This document shows, piece by piece, positions 9,901 to 21,900 of a DNA stretch of 64,000 nucleotides; position 1 is the first letter of the stretch, and each line of letters starts with the position of its first letter. The stretch lies in assembly GCA_020796225.1 (NCBI GenBank), contig CM036758.1, positions 74,032,366 through 74,096,365 of the forward strand, in the 5' to 3' direction. The notes under the pieces were generated by a model. The model worked only from the letters and a program-made list of their open reading frames with translations. It made no database searches and was not told where the DNA came from. This DNA comes from Arion vulgaris (lineage: Eukaryota; Mollusca; Gastropoda; Stylommatophora; Arionidae). The translations under genes and the position numbers were made by a program.

Positions 9901-12900
9901 ATGTCTGACTATTTGTTACGTCATCATCCTCAACTTTGATTACCAACTTTTCGTCTTATCAATCAAAATATGTAATTCTTGTCCTTTTTCGTACAGTGCA
10001 ATTACTGATTATTCTACTCTTTGCCAGATTTTTAGGAAGTGACAACCACAATGATTTTTTTGAGGATACACATCGACATCGAATTCTTTGGGAAATTCTC
10101 ACAACAACTACCTATGGTAAAAAGAAGAGGGCAGAGATTGGAATAGAGAGATTGATCGATGAGAACGGCTTTGTTGCTGCTTTTCCACTACATGATGTAT
10201 GATATTTTGTATTGTCTTGTTTTATTTTTACTTCTTAGTTAGATTCATGTTTTAGTTTATTACGTATTCTATGTATATTTGTTATCTTGATAAAGGCATA
10301 TGACCGAAACGTCGAGTGCTATTTTTTTCATATTTAATAATTTTTCATTACGTATGTAATAATGTATATACCTGTCTTTGTTCAATCGTCCATTTACTCT
10401 GTAATTACTCATTGTTATCTTCATGAAGATATATGACTGAAACGTCGAGAGCTGTTTATTTTCATATTTAATCATTAATTTTTCATTACTTGTGTAATAC
10501 TGTTAATATCTGTCGTTGTTCAATCGCCCAGCTACTCTGTATTACCGCAGCAAACCCCACGATTTTCTTCAGATCTGATCTGATCCGGTGTGACCACCTC
10601 AGATTTGTAGATTTTCGAACATCGCATTAACACTGCTAAGAGAGCTTTTAAAGTAAAGTAAAGGAACCCTTTCATACCTCGTGGTATATAGGGCAATGCA
10701 GTGTTAGGCCTGTATTTTCATTGACCGTCGGCACACGATGGGTGATGTGGTCAGCATCACGCCGTCGCCTTTACTTTCTCAGAGCATATCTGGTACCCAG
10801 TTGAGGCTGGGTCGACCTGAGAGCTGTCATGGTCTGGAAAGATTCCACGCGCACTGCGGGAGTTGAACCCAGACCACCAAAAACGAGTTCACTAACAACT
10901 ACGCTACCGCGGCTTTCAAGAGAGTTTGGCTTATGGTGTTTTCAATATGAAGAGGTTGTTCAACTGATAGAATCAATCAAGAAATAACGAGGAAATAAAA
11001 GGTTTGACCTTCTGACAACAACTTATACAGGGTGTTCAACTTAAAAGAAGCCCCAGTGATAAATAGAAATTTGCCAGGTACGCATTGCATCTCGTCTAAT
11101 TACTATTTAAACCGGTTCTGACTAGCTTGTCCTACGTCACATTTGCTCATCGCCCCTTCCCGCACTACAATTACATACCGTCACACAACCTTGACCTATA
11201 CTACGTCATAACTGAACCTCATTTCCATACATATATGCCAGATTAGCTCCATTCACAGGCTGCTTTTAAGTTGAACACCTTGTAGATTCGACTATGCAGA
11301 AACTCTTACAATATAACCACAAATGTATACCAACATTATGCTATCTGTGTGAAACATGGACGCTGACATGTATCGATAGAAGAAAACTAGTCACCATAGA
11401 GATAAAGTGTCTACACAGAATGCTTAGAATGTCAAGAAGAAACCGGTTCAGAAATGAAGACATCAGGAAAAATGTAGGTACATCAGTACTGAACTTCATC
11501 AAGAAACAACAAATTAAATGGTTCGGCAACATAAATAAATTACCAACAGACAGTGCTCCCCAACGAGCAATCTAACTCCAATACAGTGGATACAAAGCAA
11601 AAGACTGTCAACGCAAAAAAGGGACCTCAGAGATAGAGGCAGCGAAAACACTGTTTATGCAGCGCACACAAAATCCAGTTCTAGAAATCTCTTCTTATCG
11701 TGAAGCAGTGAGTCAAAACAGGAATACAGAAAAGAAGAAGAACATCAACCTTTCCTTAAATCAGAAAAAAAAAAAACATTGAATCATCCAACAACAAATC
11801 CATCCGATGCATACTAACTTTTATCGAAAATAACGGACAATGATCATGCAGAAGGGGAACAGAACACACCATATTTATCAGTTATCAGAGGACTATCATC
11901 ATAGCACTCCGGACATGTCCAATATTTACTCTTAATATATTAGAGATCTCATTGTGTTGTTATTTTTCTCCATCTTAGGGCCCATATGAATCCTCACATC
12001 TGGACGTTAGTCCTGAAGAGTTAAACAAACGTCAAGTACTGTACAAGTACTGGGCTCGGTGGGGTGTATGGTACAAGTACCAGCCCTTAGATCACATACG
12101 GGAGTACTTTGGAGAAAAGATTGGCATTTACTTTGCATGGCTAGGTAAGTTGGTTATATGTTGTTGTCAGACCTCATAGGCTGTCAGACCTCATAGGTTG
12201 TCAGACCTCATAGGTTGTCAGACCTCATAGGTTGTCAGACCTCATAGGTTGTCAGACCTCATAGGTTGTCAGTTATCTAATGGATATCTCTCTAATATTC
12301 TAGTATCTGTTCAATAAGCATTTTTATTTACCATAATATTTGTATCCTAATCCGTTTTATCTCTGTGCCATGGCTTTAAAAAACGAACGAGCAATGAACC
12401 AGGCTGATATTATAATATATAGTTCTGAAATGGAATCGAGACAGTAAGAAAGTTAGAATCTTACCGATTCATCTAAACCAGCGTTTCCCAAAGTGGGCGG
12501 TACCGCTGAAGCGTTCTATGGGAAGGAGGGAGGAGGGGGTGATAGTAGGTTCAGTAGAATTTGGGGGTGTTCAGACGATTAGGGTCGGTGGCTCATTAAA
12601 AAGAAATTAATAATGAATATTTAAAAAAATTATTTTCGTTATTTTACGATTGAATAATCACTTAAAATTTGAATTCTGCATTTAAATTCATCTTTACCCG
12701 TCTTACACGATCCATTTTTCCATCAATTTTCTATTTCATGAATATACTCATTTGAAAATTGACCATGTATGACAGAAATATATATCAATTATCTACGTCG
12801 AAGAGAAAATAGAGCATGTATATACGCGGGGTGGGGGCGTTGACAAACTGTTATGATATGGATGGGGGCGTTACAAATTTTATGTTGTACAAAGTGGGCG

Positions 12901-15900
12901 ATGAGCTGAAAAAGTTTGGGAATCTATGATCTAAACCATAGGTTCCTCAACTTTTTCGCCACCCCTCCTCCCCACTTTGCAAGACATAAACTTTGCAACC
13001 GCCCCCATTATAGTACATACGTACACTTATGTTGATACATATGCGCTGTATAGGACACACTTTGAGAAAATCCTAGGGGAATACAACATGAAGGGCTCTT
13101 TCCTGGAACCCACAGGGACAGAGAAAGAGAGGGAGGCCTAGACATACATTGAGAAGAGATTTGGAGACAGATATCAACAATTTGGAGACAGAGATCAACA
13201 ATTTGGAGACAGAGATCAACAATTTGGAGACATAGATCAACAATTTGGAGACAGAGATCAACAATTTGGAGACAGAGATCAACAATTTGGAGACAGAGAT
13301 CAACAATTTGGAGACAGAGATCAACAATTTGGAGACAGAGATCAACAATTTGGAGACAGAGATCAACAATATACAGAAGAGCTGAAGGGAGCTGTAGGAG
13401 ATAGCTACAGATGAGATTTGGAGACAGAGATCAACAATATACAGAAGAGCTGAAGGGAGCTGTAGGAGATAGCTACAGATGAGATTTGGAGACAGAGATC
13501 AACAATATACAAAAGAGCTGAAGGGAGCTGCAGGAGATAGCTACAGATGAGATTTGGAGACAGAGATCAACAATATACAGAAGAGCTGAAGGGAGCTGTA
13601 GGAGATAGCTACAGATGAGATTTGGAGACAGAGATCAACAATATACAGAAGAGCTGAAGGGAGCTGTAGGAGATAGCTACAGATGAGATTTGGAGACAGA
13701 GATCAACAATATACAGAAGAGCTGAAGGGAGCTGTAGGAGATAGCTACAGATGAGATTTGGAGACAGAGATCAACAATATACAGAAGAGCTGAAGGGAGC
13801 TGTAGGAGATAGCTACAGATGAGATTTGGAGACAGAGATCAACAATATACAGAAGAGCTGAAGGGAGCTGTAGGAGATAGCTACAGATGAGATTTGGAGA
13901 CAGAGATCAACAATATACAGAAGAGCTGAAGGGAGCTGTAGGAGATAGCTACAGATTAGATTTGGAGACAGAGATCAACAATATACAGAAGAGCTGAAGG
14001 GAGCTGTAGGAGATAGCTACAGATGAGATTTGGAGACAGAGATCAACAATATACAGAAGAGCTGAAGGGAGCTGTAGGAGATAGCTACAGATGAGATTTG
14101 GAGACAGAGATCAACAATATACAGAAGAGCTGAAGGGAGCTGTAGGAGATAGCTACAGATGAGATTTGGAGACAGAGATCAACAATATACAGAAGAGCTG
14201 AAGGGAGCTGTAGGAGATAGCTACAGATGAGATTTGGAGACAGAGATCAACAATATACAGAAGAGCTGAAGGGAGCTGTAGGAGATAGCTACAGATGAGA
14301 TTTGGAGACAGAGATCAACAATATACAGAAGAGCTGAAGGGAGCTGTAGGAGATAGCTACAGATGAGATTTGGAGACAGAGATCAACAATATACAGAAGA
14401 GCTGAAGGGAGCTGTAGGAGATAGCTACAGATAGATTTGAGACAGAGATCAACAATTACAGAAGAGCTGAAGGATGTAGGAGATAGCTACAGATGAGATT
14501 TGGGAACAGAGATCAACTAATTCAGAGAGCTGAAGAGCTGTAGGAGATAGCACAGATGATGAGAAACATTATAGAAAGCTGAAAGGAGGTCTACAGTAGC
14601 ATAGCTAAACAGGATCATGATTTGTTCTGATGTCATACATTTACTAGCTGTGCTCAAGGTCGTCAAATGTTACTGAGTTTGCAGAGAGTCAACATTTACT
14701 GGCTGAACCAAGGTCATATCACTGTTACTGAGCTTTGCACAGTATCGACACTTATCTGGCTGCTTGCCCAGTGTCGTCATACTGTTACCTGGCTGTGCCC
14801 AGGTCGTCATACTGTTACCTGGCTGTCCCAGTGTCGTCACACTGTTACCTGGCTGTTGCCAGTGTCGTCCATACTGTTACCTGGCTGTTGCCCAGTGTCG
14901 TCATACTGTTACCTGGCTGTTGCCCAGTGTCGTCACACTGTTACCTGGCTGTTGCCCAGTGTCGTCACACTGTTACCTGGCTGTTGCCCAGTGTCGTCAC
15001 ACTGTTACCTGGCTGTTGCCCAGTGTCGTCACACTGTTACCTGGCTGTTGCCCAGTGTCGTCACACTGTTACCTGGCTGTTGCCCAGTGTCGTCACACTG
15101 TTACCTGGCTGTTGCCCAGTGTCGTCACACTGTTACCTGGCTGTTGCCCAGTGTCGTCACACTGTTACCTGGCTGTTGCCCAGTGTCGTCACACTGTTAC
15201 CTGGCTGTTGCCCAGTGTCGTCACACTGTTACCTGGCTGTTGCCCAGTGTCGTCACACTGTTACCTGGCTGTTGCCCAGTGTCGTCACACTGTTACCTGG
15301 CTGTTGCCCAGTGTCGTCACACTGTTACCTGGCTGTTGCCCAGTGTCGTCACACTGTTACCTGGCTGTTGCCCAGTGTCGTCACACTGTTATCTGGCTGT
15401 TGCCCAGTGTCGTCACACTGTTACCTGGCTGTTGCCCAATGTCGTCACACTGTTACCTGGCTGTTGCCCAGTGTCGTCACACTGTTACCTGGCTGTTGCC
15501 CAGTGTCGTGGTTTTTCTGTTTATCTCTTGCGCTATTCTGGTAGCTTGGGTGATTGTTATTTTTGTTCTTTGACAGGATTCTGTTATGCCATCTAACCAT
15601 CTTTTTCGTGGTATTCCTCTCGACTTCTTTCCCGATGTTCTGTTGTAGAAGACTCTGTATACTGTGGAGTTTGGTGTTCCATTCTTATTAAGTGGCCAAA
15701 CCACTTCATTCATTATTTCTCGATGTAATTCACTTTTAAAGATAATTGAGGTAATTGTTTGTTCATTATTACATATAATTTTAATTTCATGTTACCTTTT
15801 CCAATTACAGGATTCTATACTGCCTGGTTATTGCCAGCATCAATTGTTGGAGTTCTTGTGTTTCTGTATGGTTTTGTTACATTCAATGACAACACACCTG

Positions 15901-18900
15901 CGTGAGTATACATATAATTCATGTTTTTGTAGTTTAGTTACACTTTATTGCCACAAAAGCTACTAGCATGAAAATTAAATACAATTTTACCGAATCTTTT
16001 TTCAGACCATAGAGTATGAATTCACTTTCCTTCGAAATTTTCAGGTTATATTATGTAGGAGATAGGAGGGCCAATTGCTTTCCTTAGGTGTTAGACGTCT
16101 AGTGTGGGATTGAACCCAGAACCCTTGTTTACAAGTCGATAGGCAAACGCTTACGCATTACGCTAATGCATCCCTAGGCATGAATAACATTTGATAATGT
16201 GTCAAAGAAGACGCACTAATGGATATCTACCTAATATTCTGGTGTATGTTCAATAACCATTTTTATTTCCCATATTTTCTGCACCATACTCAGTTTTATC
16301 ATTGTACCAGGGCATGCAGATGTAAGGGAAAATTAACGCGCCGGTAGGCGTGCAGGTATGGCTGCTGTAAAAAGCGGGCGATCAATGGACGAGCTGATAT
16401 TCTAAATTCACAACGGAAGAGAGGACGTGTAAATGATTCAAGTAATCTACAACAATAACTCCAAGTCAAATGTGGTGTACCTAGACACGAACACTATACT
16501 GGTGGTCAAATAAGAATAGTGAACCAATAAAGAACCGCTGTCATTAGTGCTGAGAAACATAATGAGGAGGAGATGGATCAGTTATATACTAATTGGTTCG
16601 ACTTGCAGATATGATGATCGGACGACTAAACTAAACTATCTGTATCATCAAAAATACAATACAACAATAGATGTTCACTTATTTTTGTCCATGCCTTGTA
16701 TTATTTAACTTTACTACCCAACTTTTTATGGTTATCAGTTATATGAGGACTATCATCATAGCACTCCGGACATGTCCATAGGTGCTCCGATCTCCGCCTC
16801 AGCAAATCCAGCAGCGTCCAGCGACCCAACACGCCAGTTTGATGTTGATTAATCAATCTCTTTGCATATTTAGTATGCCGTTCTTTTCGGGCCACACCAA
16901 TATTGACACCCATCTCTTTCAATCTGGTCAGCGAGTGGGATTCACAGCCCTGAAACTCCTCTATTCGAAAAGAGTTTCTCAATGCGTGAAGATGTCATTT
17001 CGATCCATGGCAGCTCCCTCTGATATTGTAGCCAAGCCAGCCAATCTATCAGCTCGTTCATTACCCTTAACTCCTGCGTGCCCAGGGACAAAAATGAAGG
17101 TGATTTCTCTAATCATTGTCTGTACCAGTACCTCCACCTAGTTGCGTCTCACCATTACTGATTCGACTTTACGAATCATGCTCATGGAGTCACTGAGTAT
17201 GAAAACACGAGAGTAGTTGTAGATGCCAACCATTTCACCACCTCCGTAACCGCCTGAACCTCCATTGTCAAACTACTTGTGGTGGTTGCGTAGACCCCAC
17301 TGGCCTCTCTTATGATTCATGGTATTACAGCGTTAACTATTTTCTGTATGTAAATGCTCTCAAATCTACCCAGCTGTAATTGGATGCCAGAGAAACAGTG
17401 GAAAGTAAAGTTGGCCAGAATGATGTTACCACATCAACCACTGTGTGTGCTAGATCAAAGAAAAATACAGACCTAACTTCATCTTCTGCAAGACATCACT
17501 GTATTAAATCGGTTTTTAAATACTTTTTAATATATAAAATGTATACTCTAATTTTGCCGCTGTAGCGTAGTTGTTAGTGAACTCGCTTCGCAAGGCTGGT
17601 GGTCTGGGTTCAGCTCCCGCAATGTGCGTGGAATTTTTCCCGACCGCGACGGCTCTGGGGTCGACCCAGCCTCAACTGGGTACCAGACATGCTCTGGGAA
17701 AGTAAAGGTGGCCGGCGTAATGCTGACCACATCACCCATCGTGTGCCGACGGTCAATGAAAATACAGGCCTAACACTGTATTGACCTATATACCACGAGG
17801 TATGAAAGGGTTCCTTTACTCCTTTACTTACTTAGTGTATCTATGATGAGTCTCGACAAATCAAATATATACATATATATATATACATATATAAACTCTT
17901 GATGGGCACTATCAAATATACAGTTCATGAGATATATTTTCAATAAAAGGCAGCCTGAATGTTTGAATATTTTGCAGTTTTTCTACACACATAAATCTTG
18001 AAAAATATCATTATTGTAATATTTCTTTATTTTGTCCTTCTCTTTTTTTTTTGCCGTTAGGCGTAGCAGGTTTAACTGATGTTCGGTTTCCGAGATTGAT
18101 TTTTTTTCCGATCCAGAAGCACTTGAGCTGAAAGCTCTTCGGCTCGGTGTCATGGACATCGTAACCCTTCGGTTCGGTGCCACGAACACCGTAAATCTGT
18201 AGAACCTGTGGCTTTTCTGCCAGTCCACGGAGTTGAACCCGCACTTACAGAGGACTTGTCACCTGTAGTCCAACGCGCTACGAACACGCTGGGCAGGCGG
18301 GCGCGGCTTCCGAGATAATGCACGCTCGGCCGTTTGATATGCTGTAGTATTGTGAAGTTTTAAGATGTCTGCAACTCCATCAATCCATATTTTTCTTGGT
18401 GATTCCTTGGTGATCCCTTCGTTTTGATGATTCCATGTTGAGGTTGTACGCTCTTGCAACTGGTGTATTCAGGTTCATTCTCACCAAGTGGCCAAACCAT
18501 TTAAGTCTCTGTTTTTCAATGAATCTAATAGCAGGTGTTGTTCCGAATGTTCTTCTAATTTTCTTACTATTGTAGTATTATTTCTTACTTTTCCTACAAA
18601 TAATCCATTATTTAATTATACAGTCCATTTGTGTTTTTAAAAAAAATAATTATATCTTCCTTCTTCTTAGAAACGAGGTCTGTGCAAGTAATCAAGATTA
18701 TAGAATGTGTCCAGTTTGTGATGAAGAAATTGGCTGTGAATATTGGTTCCTTAGTGATGTGTGCCTTTTTGTACGCATCTCCTACCTGTTTGATCATCCA
18801 GGAACAGTTTTCTATGCTGTGTTTGTTTCCTTCTGGGGTAAGTGTGTGCTATCATATGCTATCGTTGTTGATTGGTTATTGGTTACGGAACTCGGAGGTC

Positions 18901-21900
18901 TCTGTGGCGTAGAGACTAAGTGCTCATCTCTCGTGCCAAAGGTACCAGGTTCGATCTCTCGTTTACATTTTCCAGAGATCCCTGATCTCAGTGTAGGTGA
19001 GATCGAATTTCTAATCCTATCGGAGACGGACGATAAAACGTAGGTCCCATGTTCAAAGTGAGAACGTAAAATAACCTTTGGCAGTTCAAAATCCAAGTAG
19101 AGCAGGCTGGAATGCCGCTGCCCAGGCAAAATTCATTAGCAAAGATTAAAAATACAATTCCTACTATATTATCTGCACCATCTTCAAAATTACATTGGGA
19201 CCCTCGTGGGTCGATTCGTACACTACAGCTGAGATCTTCATATGTAAGAGAGAGATTAGAGCACACATGGTTACTCACCAAAGTGCAATGATGATGGTCC
19301 TATCAATCAATCAATCTATGATTACTGAACCGATGTCATATCACTCCGGGCAGAATCATAGGCGCTCAGTCACATGTGTTTAATCATTTTAATAGAAATT
19401 TTGATTTACAATAAATCTGTTACACTACTTTTTATACGCATTGCATCTGTCAGATTATATATGTAATGTGTTATCATCACAATCATCTGTGTCTTTTAAC
19501 TGATTGATTTGTATTGTTTTTCTTTACAGCTGTTTCATTCTTGGAGTACTGGAAGAGGAAAAACGCCAGTTTAGCCCATCATTGGGACTGCCTTAACTTT
19601 GAGGAAGAAGAGGTTTGAGTCCCTAGTTACAGTAGTGACTTTCCTGATATGTATTAACTGATTAGCTATTGAATTGAAAAACGTATTGTGGCTGAATTAA
19701 ATTTAAGTCTTATTTTTTCGTTGCAGGCGTATGTACAAATTTAGCTGTAGTTCTCTTAATTATTAACAGATTTTTATAAGTAATATACCATTTATTAGGA
19801 GAAGTGAAAGGTAAAAGCGAAAAACAAAATCTTACCTCAATGTGGCAAAAACAAAAATAATGACAACAGATAAAACGAACATGACAAATTATATTTTTAT
19901 CAACGGAGAAAAAGTAGAAAATGTGAATAGTTTTGAATATCTTGGTTCACTGCTAACAACAGATGGAAATGGGATGAAGGAAATTAAAAGAAGAACAAAC
20001 ATGGTTTTACAAAAAAATTAAACAACTCAAAACAGTATGGAACGGAACTGATAAGAAAACAAAGGTAAGAATACTAAGAGCATGCATATTCCCAGTGGCA
20101 ACGTATGGGTGTGAAGCATGGACATTTAATAAAGCAGTGGAAAAACATATGTGCTTTTGAATATAAGTGTTACAGAAGAGTCCTTTGTATATATTGGACA
20201 GAGAAAAGAACAAATAGATCTATCCAGAAAGAACTCAAAATGAAAGAAAACTGGCTGATGCTACAAATAAGAAAGAGAAAATTTAGATATTTTGGACATA
20301 TAAAAAGACATGAAGGGCTGGAGAAGACCATCATGGAAGGAGGCATACCGGCAAAGAGAAGAAGAGGAAGGCCACGGAAAAGATGGATTCAGGATGTAAA
20401 TGGTGGTCTGAACATGACGGCTGCAGAGGCAGGCCATCTGGCCTATGAGAGAGAGAAGTTCCAGAGGACTGTTGGTGTCAAAGTTCTGCTCAGGACAAGC
20501 TGTTTGATGATTATGATGATGGTGTGGAGTGGAGCGGAGCAAACCAAGGAACACCATGATGAGGGAACACAAAAAAGGATGTAAGACTAGACTCTTAAGT
20601 ATGAAAATTGTATAATTATTCCGAGGAACATGATTACACCTATATTGAACTCAAGAATCCATGCGGTATGAGTGTATGTCGTCTATATAGGTGTCCAACC
20701 TCCAGAGGCTCACATGGATCTACTGGCCTGGTCATCCTGGCGCTTGCAACAACGAGATAGCGGATGCTTGCATCGAAAGCATCGATTGTTGGGTATTTTA
20801 GGATGGATAATGGAAATCTTCTTTAGTTTCTTGGCAAAAAACTGTTGTATGAGGACACTACAATTGACGTTGAATCAATCCAACGATTTAGAGAGTTTGG
20901 AATTACAACGTTGTTATCAGTGGCGGCTCGTGATCATTGTTGTTGGGTGGGCCAGACATAAATTTTCGGAAAAATCATGGTTTCAGTTAGAATATATTTT
21001 AATGTATAAAATAATAAATACACGTTACACCTTATTTTTGTTGGGCCCGGCCCCACTGGCCCTTAATGACGAGCCGCCACTGGTTGTTATACAAGTAGAG
21101 TGGATGCTTGTGGGGCAGAGAGAGAAGTGTGTTATAACCAGTGAGCCACAGGAACAATCAGAACCCGTCGACATCAGTTGGGGAAGACCGATTACCTATG
21201 GGCTTGCTCGTAGTGACGTGACGTCAGTTCTAAATAACCAATAACTAAGAATCACTAGCAACAATGTCTCAATAGCTCCATGAAAGAAACAAGCCGAATG
21301 TGTCCAGAGATTCCTGATCTCAGTGTAGATGAGATCGAGTTCCTAGTCCTATCGGAGACGAACAATAAAACGTAGGTCTTGTGTTCAATTTGAGCTCTTA
21401 AAAGAACCATTGTCAGTTCAAAAGTGAGAAGAAATGGCTGGAAAACCTCTTGCCCGGGGAAAATTCATTAGAAAAGATTATAAATAAAAATTTTTACAAA
21501 AATATTTTCACCATCTTCAAAATGGTATCAGAGACCTCACAGGTGATACGAAGTTTGAACATCGCTGCTGAGATCTTCCTGTGTAAGAAAGCGATTACAG
21601 CACATATGGTTACTCACCGAAGTGCAATGATGATGGGCATATCAATCAATCAATCAATCAATTAGTCAATTAAGTTCAAGTGACGACAACATGTATAACT
21701 TATAACCTGTTAGCTGTTCATCTAGCAGGATAATCGATGAGCAATTTTAAAAGTCTCACATGCCCTTATTCACACTCTCTTCCGGCAATTTACTGTCAAA
21801 ATAACTTTGTTAGCTCGTTCCTTATTTCCATGACAATACATTAACATATATTTTTCAACTTCATCATCATCAGGTGCCGTGACGGTTGGCTTAGGCGATC

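Noticed and set aside
10036..10196. Alternative start of exon 2 after the AG at 10035
   Set aside because: It would lose the FLG residues and shift the frame from exon 1; the AG at 10027 keeps both.
14667..15596. A 309-codon open frame, with two more of 269 codons in the other forward frames
   Set aside because: All three frames run through the 32-bp satellite. Openness in every frame comes from the unit lacking stops, not from a gene.
17554..17640. A tRNA gene on the plus strand
   Set aside because: It is the head of SINE-B with four more copies in the window; the 3' half does not close an acceptor stem by eye.
20105..20584. A 159-codon frame as a host gene with a basic domain
   Set aside because: The [10 protein letters not shown] and [11 protein letters not shown] segments recur in five copies in the window, so it is the retrotransposon C-terminus.
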